NCBI GenBank assembly: GCA_965223405.1
Contig: CBDCWO010000006.1
Span: 6,324,001-6,388,000, forward strand
Direction of reading: 5' to 3'
DNA from: CBDCWO01 sp965223405
GTDB lineage: Bacteria; Bacteroidota; Bacteroidia; Chitinophagales; Saprospiraceae
Length of the DNA stretch: 64,000 nucleotides
Of this stretch, positions 54,143-63,582 are shown piece by piece. The notes beneath the pieces were generated by a model. The model saw only the letters and a program-made list of their open reading frames with translations. It had not been told where the DNA came from and did no database searches. Numbering within the stretch: position 1 is the stretch's first letter; every line of letters begins with the position of its first letter. Both the position numbers and the translations under genes were made by a program.

Positions 54143-55978
54143 TTATCCTATTGGGCCAAATACCAAAGCCTCATCACCTTTCTCGATAAGCTCACAACTT
54201 TTTGAAAAACTGCTGCCATTCAATTTAATGTGAAACCGTATTTTATCCTCCTCCGGTGAAGAAACAATGGGAAGCCAGCGATAGGGCAAATCCATCTTGG
54301 TTACTTTCGGCTTCATGAGGTTGAGTATGGCATGCTGCCCTTTTTGGTACTGGATTTTGATAGGTTTTTCAAAGCATAATTCCAGGGTGTTGTTATCAAT
54401 ATTTTTAGACTCCAAAAGTGGTAGAATTCTTTGGTCAACGAACTTTGAGTCATCACACTCTGACCATATTTTGTCTCGATTCATCTGTAAGGCGGCTAGA
54501 AATCCCGCCATAATGCTGCCCTCAAATCCACCTCCCGGAAAGGCCCAAGCCGAAGCGAAATACAGGTTTGGAATCAGGAAATTATTTCTGAGACGTTTAG
54601 TACCGGATTGATTTTGGGTTTGAGCAAAACCATAAACCGAGCCAGCCGTATTTGAGGTAAATCGTTTGATGGTTTTGGGAGTGGCGACTTCGTAATATTC
54701 AAGGCTTTCCCTTATACCTGGAAAATGTTTTTCTAATCGGTCTAATAAGATTTTAGCTACTTCTTCCTTTTTAGCTTTGTAGTCTTCCTTGCTTAATCCT
54801 TGCCAGTCTTTCAAGTAATCTGCACAACAGATGACACCAACAGATTTTGGTGGTGGTGCCAGTTGAGCATCTATCTTGTTGTAATCTACAAAAACAAAGC
54901 TTCGTTTTGACCAATCGCCGGTATTGTTAGGGTATATGTCCTTCAAAGACTTTACATCTTCCCCCCTTATTGAATTAGAGTAGTGTTTTACTCCATAGGG
55001 CTCTAAATTAGATTTAAAGCCTAGATAAATATTCAGTAAGGAGCAAGCATTGGTTTTATCAGCAATTTGTTTTCTGAGTGAAGTTGCATGGGGTTCATCC
55101 AGCATATCCGGCACTATGGGCATGGCACAGTTGGCCACGGCATTATCGCAAGCAACAGTGACGGTTTCTAAGTGGTCATTAAAAAGATCGCGAAAGGTAA
55201 CTCCTGTTACCCGGCCATTTTTGGTAATAATTTTTTCTGCTTTTTTACCCAACAAAACACAACCTCCATGTTTTTCAATGTATGCTGCCAAATGAGTGGA
55301 GAGCTGTTGTGAGCCCCCTTGAATAAAGTACCCTCCGCTCCCAATAAAGCTGGAAAATGGCAAGCCATAATAAAACATTGATAAATTGTAAGGGTCATCG
55401 TCCCAATAAACGATATGTGCTAACAGATCGAGTTTTGCGTTTTCATTAGTAATATACTTATCGAACCAAGCCCCTACTGTATACCGCGATGCTTCTACGA
55501 GATTGGGATAAAACAATGGCATAAACGGATACATCAGTTTGCGTTTCAATGGAGTGCGAGGCAATTTGACTCCTTCCTCTCGTATCGCGGCCAGCAATTT
55601 CATTAACCGTTTGATACCTTTTTCATCTTCAGGATATTTGTCGATCAATGCTTTGGTTGCTGCTTCATAGCCATGCGGAAACACAAACTTTTCCTGATCT
55701 GCAAGCACCGCATACAGTTCAGGTACTTGCAGAAATTCAACGTTCTGCTTAACTTCTAGCATGTCAAATAAATTCAATATGGCACCATTTTTACTTAAGC
55801 CACACATTTCATGTAGTCCGACCTCAATGATAAAATCTCCTCGCTTAAAAGTAGTTGCACAACCTCCGGGTTTATAGTGCTGTTCTAATAAAAGGACTTT
55901 CTTTCCAAATTTTGAGAGGGTAGCTCCGGCAGTTAATCCTGCTAAGCCGCCTCCGATGATGATGGTATCGTATTTCAT
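54143..55978 (-). CDS. CrtI/retinol-saturase-like FAD oxidoreductase with C-terminal FR-type FAD-binding segment
   Basis: The 611-residue protein starts with the dinucleotide motif DTIIIGGGLAGLTAGATLSK, KVLLLEQHYKPGGCATTF and has the C-terminal FAD loop NLYFASAWAFPGGGFEGSIM of phytoene-desaturase/retinol-saturase-like enzymes. After residue about 520 there is an extra segment: KIQYQKGQHAILNL, YRWLPIVSSPEEDKIRFHIK and EKGDEALVFGPIG. This resembles the FAD-binding half of ferredoxin-reductase domains, but the protein ends where the NAD domain would start. It may reduce or desaturate lipids or carotenoids, with a neighbouring flavodoxin as electron partner. Confidence 0.82.
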   Translation of the reverse strand: MKYDTIIIGGGLAGLTAGATLSKFGKKVLLLEQHYKPGGCATTFKRGDFIIEVGLHEMCGLSKNGAILNLFDMLEVKQNVEFLQVPELYAVLADQEKFVFPHGYEAATKALIDKYPEDEKGIKRLMKLLAAIREEGVKLPRTPLKRKLMYPFMPLFYPNLVEASRYTVGAWFDKYITNENAKLDLLAHIVYWDDDPYNLSMFYYGLPFSSFIGSGGYFIQGGSQQLSTHLAAYIEKHGGCVLLGKKAEKIITKNGRVTGVTFRDLFNDHLETVTVACDNAVANCAMPIVPDMLDEPHATSLRKQIADKTNACSLLNIYLGFKSNLEPYGVKHYSNSIRGEDVKSLKDIYPNNTGDWSKRSFVFVDYNKIDAQLAPPPKSVGVICCADYLKDWQGLSKEDYKAKKEEVAKILLDRLEKHFPGIRESLEYYEVATPKTIKRFTSNTAGSVYGFAQTQNQSGTKRLRNNFLIPNLYFASAWAFPGGGFEGSIMAGFLAALQMNRDKIWSECDDSKFVDQRILPLLESKNIDNNTLELCFEKPIKIQYQKGQHAILNLMKPKVTKMDLPYRWLPIVSSPEEDKIRFHIKLNGSSFSKSCELIEKGDEALVFGPIG

Positions 55979-56121
55979 ATCATTTCATTTTTAAGAGATC
56001 TGCGACAACAACCCGTCGAATTGGACCTATCGAGCCAATTTTGGAATTGGATCTGATAGGCCACATAGGTTTTGAATAGGAGATCTTTCATAAAATATTT
56101 ATTCAAATTTTTTGTAAAACG

Positions 56122-56670
56122 TCATTTCCCCCAATTACCAAAACGCAGCGTGACACTGCCGAATGAAGCAGATATATCGCTATCTTGAAGCGTGGAAATA
56201 TTTGCCCCCGCAGTCCAACGATAACCACCTCCTATGCCTAGACGCAACCAATCTGTCAGTAGAAAATCAATTTCTGCTGCCGGTCTAATTGCCCAATAAC
56301 CATCACTGTTATTTTCAAGTAATTCGCCTTTTTCTTCGAGGCTGCCATATGCGCTAAACACGTAAAAGTTCAAACCTGTTCTTTCTCCTCCTTGCCATAA
56401 ATAACCCAACATCAACCCTCCATATCTCATATCATATTCATAGTTGTCTATCTTCTGAGTCAGCCCAAAGCCTCCTCCTCCGAGGTAAAGTCTCTTGCTC
56501 ACAAAGGCTCCTCCAAGCCCCCCGATTTCCATCGTCCATTCACCGGCCAGAACGGTATTTACAAAGGAAGGACCACCAAAACCCCTAAGTTTATCGGTGC
56601 CTCCGGATTGGGCATAAAATATGCTGCTTGAAAGCAGAAAAATCGATGATAAAAAGAATATTAATTTCAT
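56122..56670 (-). CDS. Small outer-membrane beta-barrel-like exported protein
   Basis: The 182-residue protein has a signal peptide (MKLIFFLSSIFLLSSSIFYA). The mature part is glycine-rich with alternating strands (AGEWTMEIGGLGGAFVSKRL, MRYGGLMLGYLWQGGERTGL, LRLGIGGGYRWTAGANISTL) and ends SFGSVTLRFGNWGK with a beta-barrel pattern. It probably lies in the outer membrane. No named family is recognised. It is 62 bp downstream of the 79-residue gene in the same direction. Confidence 0.65.
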   Translation of the reverse strand: MKLIFFLSSIFLLSSSIFYAQSGGTDKLRGFGGPSFVNTVLAGEWTMEIGGLGGAFVSKRLYLGGGGFGLTQKIDNYEYDMRYGGLMLGYLWQGGERTGLNFYVFSAYGSLEEKGELLENNSDGYWAIRPAAEIDFLLTDWLRLGIGGGYRWTAGANISTLQDSDISASFGSVTLRFGNWGK

Positions 56671-56732
56671 AATTTTTAATGATTTGTGTCGAGAAGTTAT
56701 TTTTATAATTAATTATACGGCAAAGGGTTACA

Positions 56733-56972
56733 TCAGATTAAAAGGTTCTCTTTCGCTGGTCCCGAGCGATTAACGGATATTAGTTTCAAGTTTAAATCTC
56801 TGATGGTATTTAAGACGCCATGCAATTGAGAATCATCGATTAGATCGCCTGTTAACAGGGTGATGTCTTCCTCATAAGAAATATGCAACCCCTGAAAAAA
56901 CTCTTCCCAGTGTCGATCAAGATGACCTTTGATCTTTATTTGAACTTTGCCGTTCATTTTTTTGCTTTTCAT
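56733..56972 (-). CDS. Small conserved protein, function unknown
   Basis: The 79-residue protein contains KVQIKIKGHLDRHWEEFFQG, DITLLTGDLIDDSQLHGVLN and TIRDLNLKLISVNR. This pattern is familiar from small uncharacterised proteins found in many bacteria, often near LuxR/MalT-like or AraC regulators; no name is known to me. An internal ATG five codons in (56957) is an alternative start. An inverted repeat operator candidate lies 36 bp upstream. Confidence 0.7.
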   Translation of the reverse strand: MKSKKMNGKVQIKIKGHLDRHWEEFFQGLHISYEEDITLLTGDLIDDSQLHGVLNTIRDLNLKLISVNRSGPAKENLLI

Positions 56973-57007
56973 TCTTGTTCAAAGTTCAGATAAACCCAAA
57001 AAAAATG

Positions 57008-57039
57008 AATCATACCTGAGTATGATTACAGGTATGATT
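57008..57039 (-). promoter_or_regulatory. Operator-like inverted repeat upstream of the 79-residue gene
   Basis: AATCATACCT (57008-57017) and AGGTATGATT (57030-57039) are exact reverse complements, and the 12-bp spacer contains a third half-site TATGATT (57021-57027). The position, 36 bp before the small gene's ATG, suits a regulator such as the adjacent MalT-like protein. Confidence 0.55.
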
Positions 57040-57096
57040 TTAAACTTTACTTTAAGAAGTCTAAGGGTGCAAAGGGTCTTTTCCTGACGGGTTCAA

Positions 57097-57129
57097 GTTT
57101 GTATTATGGTGAAGTATTCCGAATACTAG
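57097..57129. repeat. Direct repeat, copy A (matches the 3' end of the LuxR gene)
   Basis: These 33 bp match 57441-57473 at 30 of 33 positions. Both copies contain AGTATT-NNN-AATACT, a 6-bp inverted repeat. Confidence 0.75.
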
Positions 57130-57219
57130 TGAGGGTACTCCGGAAAGTCAACATCAAAACCATTGGTAAAATATCTACGTTTTTGAGCCCAATGGAAAAC
57201 CAAACCAGCCTGCACCTGA

Positions 57220-57270
57220 CAGGTTTATTTTGTTTCTTCGATACTGAGAAATAAACCTGCCTCTGGCAGG
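57220..57270. repeat. Overlapping perfect hairpins in the gap before the LuxR gene
   Basis: CAGGTTTATTT (57220-57230) and AAATAAACCTG (57249-57259) form a perfect 11-bp stem. CCTGCC-TCT-GGCAGG (57256-57270) forms a second, mutually exclusive 6-bp stem. Together with the repeats on both sides this gap (56973-57469) holds no gene and appears made of repeat elements. Confidence 0.6.
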
Positions 57271-57440
57271 TAAACTAGTCGGCCGAAGAAAGATTTCGCA
57301 GACCAATGGGCCAACCTTTATTGCTATACCCTATAATTACCCAATTTCTGAAGCACTATTGAATTACTCCGAAAGTAGGTTGAGGGATAGAGATGACTGG
57401 AATACATTTAGTATACTTTTAATATGCGAGCAATGTTTGA

Positions 57441-57473
57441 GTTGGTATTATGGTGAAGTATTTCAAATACTAG
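57441..57473. repeat. Direct repeat, copy B (spans the LuxR stop codon)
   Basis: This is the second copy of the 33-bp repeat at 57097-57129. It includes the stop codon of the MalT-like gene and the 3' flank. Confidence 0.75.
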
Positions 57474-60118
57474 AGTATTCCCTTTTCAATTGCGATTTCT
57501 GTAGCTTCCAGACGATTCTTTGCTTCTAGTTTTGAAAGAATGTGGCTTATATGAGTTTTAACGGTGCTAAGTGAAATGTACAAAGTTTCAGATATCTCGT
57601 TATTTGAAAGTTTATTTGATAATAACCTTAAAACCTCAATTTCCCTGCTACTTAAATCTCCAGGGAAATGTACTTTCATCCTTTTTTCTTCCAATTCAAA
57701 AGCCGTTTTTAGTTTTTTCAAATAGCGTTTTGATATAAGATCAAGTGAATCCGAACTTTTTGTTAATTTCTCTTTAAAAACAATTTTTACTAGTCCTTCT
57801 ATGCTTTCACCTTCATTGATAAAAATCCTGATTAAGTTTTCTGTTTGAGCAAAACGAATCGCTTTTAGAACGGAACTCAGTGCTTCTTCCTGTAAATTTC
57901 CTATTAAATATGCTTTAGCTTTTAACAGTTCTACTTCTATTAATAATTCTATCGCCTCAGCATTTTTTAATCTGGTTGAAAGTTTATTGAGTAAATCTAT
58001 TGCTTCTTCATCCTTAGATTGAGCTATTAAAAACCGGGCGATGGAAACGTTGTAGAAGTATCTTTCAAATGCATGATTCTTATCCCTAATAATTTTCCGT
58101 TTATGAAGCTTATGGGCTTTTTTCATTTCTCCATTTAGGATTAGTAACTTGCTTTTTAATGAATAGCCTAACACCGATAACCACTGAGCAATGTTTTGAT
58201 CTAAAATGTCTTCAAGTCCTTCAATCGTTTTTAATGATTGATTTAAATTCCCGACCTTGTAATAAGATTCTGCAAGTATTAATGCACTATATCCTTTAAA
58301 TACTATACTTGCCGCTTTTCGTGATAACTCAAATCCTTTCAACGCATTTTTTAAACCTTCTTCGATGTAGTTCCATTCGATCTGGATAAATCCAATGATG
58401 GAGTGCAACATGGAAGATAAAACGGCAAGCCTAAATCCCACAATCGAGGTATCGGTATTAAAAATCTCCAATAATTCCCTGCAGATTTTATAAGCCTCAT
58501 TATATCTCCCAGTTAATCTTAGGATATAAGCTGTTTTTGACGAAGCAACTAGATTTAAATATGGATTATTTAATTTCGATGCATTTTCTCGGGCTTTTTG
58601 CAATGATTTAATGCCTTGATCCAGCTCAAATCTAAGCAGGTGTAATTCTCCATTGGATATGTAAGCCCAAGTTTTCCAATGACCATCTGCATTCGATATA
58701 TTTTTAATGGCCAGTTGGGAATAATTAAATGCGGCCTCCACATCACCGGAGAAGACATTAAGTACATTAAGGGATTCATAAATTCTCCCAAGTAGTTTTT
58801 TATCTTTTGTATTCTCCTCTAGTTTATGAAGATATTTTTGGGCAATTTTTGTTTTTCCATATGCAGAAAGTGACCAGGCATAAATGATACCGAAATTCTT
58901 ATTGGCAATGATTTCTTCTTCTGAAAAAAGGCTTCCAAATTTAAGCACAGAACCAAATTGGGAAGTATCCCATAAATGATCAATAATTCCATTTATTTTA
59001 TGCATAGCTCCTTGCTTATCCTCGGCGGCAAGAGCATGTTCAATAGCCAATAGAGGCATATTATTATTTTCAAACCAAATACTTGCTTTGCGGTGTAATT
59101 CAAGAATCTTTTCCTTATGCTGGACTATCAGCCGCTTTTTTAATAAGTCTGCAAAAAGATGATGATATCGGTACCATTTTCTTTTATTATCCAATGGGAT
59201 AATGAACATATTGTTTTTTTCCAGGGATTCCAATAAGGTTTGACTATTGGTTATCTCCAATACTGAGTCACATAGCGATCCATGCAATTTTTCGAGAATG
59301 GAGGTAGACAATAGGAAAGTTCGCATCTCATCATTATGGATATTGAGTACTTCTTCCATGAGATAATCCATAATATATCTGTTATCACCGGCTAATTTCG
59401 AGATATATTCTGATTTGTTTTTTTTACCTTGAATAGAAAGCGCGACTAGTTGAAGTCCGGCAATCCATCCTTCAATTCTTGTATCCAAAAGTTTGATTTC
59501 TTTAGAGCTTATATCCAGATTTAATTTTTTATTAAATAATTCCGATACATCAATCTCAGAAAATCTCAAATCGGCAAGTCTAATTTCAATTATTTCATTT
59601 TGACTTCGAAATTTGGCTATGGGTAGTAGAGGATCTGATCTGGTCAATATAGCCACATGAAAATGGTTCGGCTTATATTCAAGCAAGAACGAAATGCTTT
59701 TTAAGATCTGTTCATTGTCGATAAGATGAAAATCATCCAAAACCAGCAGTAAATCCTTTTCTATTTGTAAGAGGTCATTTAGAAATAACTCAATGATGTA
59801 ATCTAATCTAACCGTTCCCGGTAGTTTCAAAAGTTCCAATGACTTTTTGCCAGCATTTTCCTGCACGGTTCGAATACTGGTGATTAAATAAGTAAAAAAA
59901 TCATATGGAGAATTATCTCTTATGTCTATAGAAAACCAGGCCGTTGGAATTCTATTCTTTCTGATCCAATGGGTAACGACGGTAGTTTTACCATATCCTG
60001 CCGGAGCCGAAACAAGTATTAACTTTCTAAATAAACCCTCATTTAGTTTAGCAAAAATCTTTCTGCGATGCACCAGATTTCTTGCCGCTGTAGGAATGTG
60101 TAATTTTGTTAATAGCAA
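57470..60118 (-). CDS. MalT-like (LAL) LuxR-family transcriptional activator
   Basis: The 882-residue protein has a STAND-type NTPase at the N-terminus: LVSAPAGYGKTTVVTHW (Walker A, near 36-52) and LLLVLDDFHLID (Walker B). It then has a long superhelical TPR-like sensor region (about 390-790) and a C-terminal LuxR helix-turn-helix (LSSREIEVLRLLSNKLSNNE, then SLSTVKTHISHIL). MalT-type proteins bind an inducer and ATP, oligomerise and activate transcription. Inducer unknown. It is oriented towards the small 79-residue gene and the barrel gene, which are likely targets. Confidence 0.92.
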   Translation of the reverse strand: MLLTKLHIPTAARNLVHRRKIFAKLNEGLFRKLILVSAPAGYGKTTVVTHWIRKNRIPTAWFSIDIRDNSPYDFFTYLITSIRTVQENAGKKSLELLKLPGTVRLDYIIELFLNDLLQIEKDLLLVLDDFHLIDNEQILKSISFLLEYKPNHFHVAILTRSDPLLPIAKFRSQNEIIEIRLADLRFSEIDVSELFNKKLNLDISSKEIKLLDTRIEGWIAGLQLVALSIQGKKNKSEYISKLAGDNRYIMDYLMEEVLNIHNDEMRTFLLSTSILEKLHGSLCDSVLEITNSQTLLESLEKNNMFIIPLDNKRKWYRYHHLFADLLKKRLIVQHKEKILELHRKASIWFENNNMPLLAIEHALAAEDKQGAMHKINGIIDHLWDTSQFGSVLKFGSLFSEEEIIANKNFGIIYAWSLSAYGKTKIAQKYLHKLEENTKDKKLLGRIYESLNVLNVFSGDVEAAFNYSQLAIKNISNADGHWKTWAYISNGELHLLRFELDQGIKSLQKARENASKLNNPYLNLVASSKTAYILRLTGRYNEAYKICRELLEIFNTDTSIVGFRLAVLSSMLHSIIGFIQIEWNYIEEGLKNALKGFELSRKAASIVFKGYSALILAESYYKVGNLNQSLKTIEGLEDILDQNIAQWLSVLGYSLKSKLLILNGEMKKAHKLHKRKIIRDKNHAFERYFYNVSIARFLIAQSKDEEAIDLLNKLSTRLKNAEAIELLIEVELLKAKAYLIGNLQEEALSSVLKAIRFAQTENLIRIFINEGESIEGLVKIVFKEKLTKSSDSLDLISKRYLKKLKTAFELEEKRMKVHFPGDLSSREIEVLRLLSNKLSNNEISETLYISLSTVKTHISHILSKLEAKNRLEATEIAIEKGIL

Positions 60119-60547
60119 ATTCTTTGAGTTATTTTACTTTTAATACTTCCGTATGAGCAAATTGGATTCTCTAAAGTTACTCTTCACTTATTTTGCTTTT
60201 GTCATTCTCGTGTAGCTCTGTGTATCCAAGCTCCTTTGTGTATCCAAGCTCTGGGCCATGTTGCGTTTCATTTTAACTTAATTTACCGGTAAGTGATTAG
60301 GAAATCAATGATAGTGATCACCTTGGGTGGCGATTATAGTTGGTGTGTTTGGATGCGTCTGATCTTCAATTATCCCTTCAATTTAGGCTAAATCCTATTT
60401 TCCAAAAAAGGTAATCTGATGCATCATAATTATTGCCGCCAAAAATAGGATAGCGTTGTTTTTCCTATTCTTTATGAATAGATTGATTAGCCATTTTTAT
60501 TCATGTTTTTAGCCTAAAATAGTGCTGAATGACTTGGCATCAAGTGC
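60119..60547. other. Intergenic stretch with direct and inverted repeats
   Basis: TGTGTATCCAAGCTC is repeated at 60219-60233 and 60237-60251. TTTAGGCTAAA (60382-60392) and TTTAGCCTAAA (60508-60518) are exact 11-bp inverted repeats 115 bp apart, enclosing AATAGGA/TCCTATT. The latter could be the ends of a small non-autonomous element; no target duplication is visible. No gene was recognised. Confidence 0.45.
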
Positions 60548-60760
60548 TCATTTCCACCTGGGTTTGATATTTTCTACTTCAAGTGGTTCATTTTGATAAG
60601 GGCAAACCAGCTCTTTGGGTTCAAACCGGAATTTTTGCTGGCAGTTGCTAGTGATGCAGCGACTAAAAATAAACCTATGATTGGCCTTACTATTTCTATG
60701 AGGCAGGGTAACTTGGTTATAAATAATAAGTATTGAATTATTTAATTGACCATTCATCAC
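60548..60760 (-). CDS. Possible small Cys-containing protein or remnant
   Basis: A 70-residue frame has a C-terminal half FSRCITSNCQQKFRFEPKEL then VCPYQNEPLEV. This Cys/aromatic layout recalls the N-terminal zinc-ribbon segment of threonine synthase-like proteins, but it ends before any catalytic part and the first half is not protein-like. It may be a fragment or a chance frame. Confidence 0.25.
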   Translation of the reverse strand: MMNGQLNNSILIIYNQVTLPHRNSKANHRFIFSRCITSNCQQKFRFEPKELVCPYQNEPLEVENIKPRWK

Positions 60761-60855
60761 AGCTGAGAAAAAGAACTACCCTATCTCCAAATGGTATAGA
60801 AAATTTCATACCTTTTTTGCCGATGATCTTGATAAAAGTTTTCTCCGGAGAGCTT

Positions 60856-63543
60856 TTATTTTTCGATAATAAAATTGTACTTACCTGCTTCCAGGTTCAA
60901 AACAAAACTTTCTCTGTCCGGTTTAACATTCATAATTTCATTTTCTGCGCTTTCAAGGCTTTTGGCATGTATCGTCAGCCTTGCCGAACTATTAGGAGGA
61001 ATAACCACATCGTACTTAATCTTACCATCCTCTTTTTTCCAAGAACTAACAATTTCTCCATAAGGCCCAATGTATTTTGCATCAAAATACTCCAGTCCGG
61101 AAACGAAATGGGGTTCCAGCAATATGTTCTTAAATCCCGGATTTTCAGGATCTGGTTTTATACCCCCCAGTGCTTTGTAATACCATGCACTAATCTCGCC
61201 AAACATGATGTGGTTGCGCGACATAGCACCACGTCGTTTTTCATCCACTTTCCAATCTTCAAACAAAGTAGTGGCTCCATCTTTGATCCATACCCCCCAT
61301 GAAGGAAAATCTTCCTGAGAAGCTACTTGGTATGCCAGGTCGGAATAGCCATTTTCGCTGAGTGCATTTAAAATGGCTTTGCTACCCAGAAGACCTACAT
61401 CAATGTGGCGGTTGTCTGCAATTACTTTTTTAGCAAGGTTGTCAGCCACTTTTTGTACATATCCATCAGAAACCAATCCCCAATACAAAGACGTGCTCAA
61501 TTCTGTTTGAAAGCCGCTGCCGTATATTCCGGTTTCTTGGTTAAACCATTTTTTGTTGAACGCATTTTTAATGTTTTCCGCTAAATCCGAATATTTTGTA
61601 TAATCGGCTTCGTATCCAAAATTTTTTGCTGTTTTAGCCAGAATTAGCGCATCAACATAATAGTATATGGTGGATGTAAACTCCTTTGGTGTTTTTGATT
61701 TTACAGGCACCCAATCACCCAGTCCCCAGTAACATATGTATTCGGGGCTCACGTGAGATATTCTGTCTACATACCTTTTAATATGGTCATAAGAATCGTA
61801 CAACAACTTATTGTCACCATAAAACAAGTAGATATTCCATGGGATAATGGCAATTGTGCTAGTCCAGTCAGGACCATTACCCCAGGCATAACCCCAGTCA
61901 CTTGACGGGATGATGGAGGACAAAACACCATTGGGTTGTTGTACATCCCTGTGGTCGGCCAACCATTTTTCATAAATTGTTATCCCATCGAAATTGTATA
62001 GCCCTGTTTCTATGGCAATGTGCGCATCTCCGGTCCATCCGTTTTTTTCCCGCTGCGGACAATCGGTAGGATATCCGAATAGATTTGATAAATACGAATT
62101 ATTTGTTGCATACCATATTTTGTTCAGTAAATCACTTGAGCTATGAATTTGACCAACTGGGGGAACATCACTGTGCATAAACTTTCCTTTCAGGCTATTT
62201 TGCGTTAATTCGATAGGCTTGGAACTGATAACCTCCACGAACTGAAATCCCTTGTAATTAAACTTAGGTGAAAATGTTTCTTCCCCGTTACCGCTTAATA
62301 TATAAACATCGGTCTGGAAGGGATCTGTATCGTCGGTGGGACGATAGTGGACAATAATATTGGATAAATCAGTGTGCCCTCTCGTGTCCAGAAGTTCTGA
62401 GTGAATCACCCTGATTTCTGTACCAACTTCTCCTGAAAGTGTGAGCTCACTAATTCCGGAGATATTTCTACCCAGATCGAAAACATAACATGTATCGTTA
62501 AACTTTCTCATGTTCACCGGGATAATATCTGTCGTTACCCGTACAGGATGAAGAACCTGGGAAACAATATTTTGTGAGGGTATTGCTGTTAATACGCTGT
62601 TCTTCCAATCAGAATCATCAAATCCATAATTTGTCCATCCTTCATGATCCAACCGTGCATCGAAATGTTCGGCCGTATAGATGCTGTTAAATACAATGGG
62701 ACCTAAAGAGGTTTTCCAATCTCTATCTGTGTAAATAATCTCAATGGTACCGTCTTTATAGGTTATCCTCAAATCCAAACAAAACTTTGGTCGGTAACGC
62801 CAGGGCGCTTTGTGAAAATACCAAACATTGGTTGATTGATGGTTATACCAACCGTTTCCCAGTACCACACCAATTGCATTTTTGTCTTTTAGCATATCTG
62901 TTACATCGTGACTAACGTATAAATTCCTTCTGTCGAACCGGGTATAGGTAGGGTCAAGCATATTATCCCCAACCTTATCGCCATTTACATAAAGCTCAAA
63001 TATACCAGCCGCCGTGATATAAGCACGTGCCTTCTCAACTTCTTTACTGGTATCGAACTCTTTGCGAAAATAAGGAGCAGGTTTTAAGTCAACATCGCGC
63101 TGGTCCGTAATCCAGCTTCCGATCCAGTTTTTCATAACCATTTTTCCGGTTTCAAATGAAGCCGTCTCTGATTGTCTTGATGCAATACCGTTCTTATCCC
63201 ACAGCTGAACTGCCCAAAAATACTGTATGTACGGTTCGAGTGTTTTCCCTTTATAAGTAACAAGTGATTTGTTAGATGTTATTTTCCCCGAATCCCAAAT
63301 GTTCCCCTTTCCAAAGTTTACTTCTGTTCTGTTAGTGCCTACCACAATTCTGTAGGCTTTTTGTTTGGCTCCACTTCTGCTATCATCCATCATCCACATA
63401 AGCCTGGGGTTTTTGATGTCTATCCCAATAGGATTTTCGAGATACTCACATTTTAAACCAACAGGCACACATACTGATTCCTGTGTTTTGGCAGTAAATG
63501 CAACTAAAAAAAGAATAATCAATATCCATAATTTTTTATACAT
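60856..63543 (-). CDS. Alpha-L-rhamnosidase, glycoside hydrolase family 78
   Basis: The 895-residue protein has a signal peptide (MYKKLWILIILFLVAFTAKT). The GH78 domains follow: an N-terminal beta domain (VGLKCEYLENPIGIDIKNPR), the Bac_rhamnosid_N sugar-binding domain (RAYITAAGIFELYVNGDKVG), and the alpha/alpha-barrel catalytic domain with PTDCPQREKNGWTGDAHIAI, DWGYAWGNGPDW and MFGEISAWYYKALGGI. The C-terminal beta domain is near 800-895. It removes terminal L-rhamnose from plant or bacterial glycans, probably in the periplasm. The start at 63543 is set by the signal peptide. A broken DUF1080 gene lies 40 bp upstream. Confidence 0.93.
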   Translation of the reverse strand: MYKKLWILIILFLVAFTAKTQESVCVPVGLKCEYLENPIGIDIKNPRLMWMMDDSRSGAKQKAYRIVVGTNRTEVNFGKGNIWDSGKITSNKSLVTYKGKTLEPYIQYFWAVQLWDKNGIASRQSETASFETGKMVMKNWIGSWITDQRDVDLKPAPYFRKEFDTSKEVEKARAYITAAGIFELYVNGDKVGDNMLDPTYTRFDRRNLYVSHDVTDMLKDKNAIGVVLGNGWYNHQSTNVWYFHKAPWRYRPKFCLDLRITYKDGTIEIIYTDRDWKTSLGPIVFNSIYTAEHFDARLDHEGWTNYGFDDSDWKNSVLTAIPSQNIVSQVLHPVRVTTDIIPVNMRKFNDTCYVFDLGRNISGISELTLSGEVGTEIRVIHSELLDTRGHTDLSNIIVHYRPTDDTDPFQTDVYILSGNGEETFSPKFNYKGFQFVEVISSKPIELTQNSLKGKFMHSDVPPVGQIHSSSDLLNKIWYATNNSYLSNLFGYPTDCPQREKNGWTGDAHIAIETGLYNFDGITIYEKWLADHRDVQQPNGVLSSIIPSSDWGYAWGNGPDWTSTIAIIPWNIYLFYGDNKLLYDSYDHIKRYVDRISHVSPEYICYWGLGDWVPVKSKTPKEFTSTIYYYVDALILAKTAKNFGYEADYTKYSDLAENIKNAFNKKWFNQETGIYGSGFQTELSTSLYWGLVSDGYVQKVADNLAKKVIADNRHIDVGLLGSKAILNALSENGYSDLAYQVASQEDFPSWGVWIKDGATTLFEDWKVDEKRRGAMSRNHIMFGEISAWYYKALGGIKPDPENPGFKNILLEPHFVSGLEYFDAKYIGPYGEIVSSWKKEDGKIKYDVVIPPNSSARLTIHAKSLESAENEIMNVKPDRESFVLNLEAGKYNFIIEK

Positions 63544-63582
63544 AATCTCTAATTTCAATTTGATTTGTTTTGATACAAATTT

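Noticed and set aside
60237..60251. CRISPR-like or satellite array around the TGTGTATCCAAGCTC repeats
   Set aside because: Only two copies 3 bp apart, with no further spacing pattern or cas genes.
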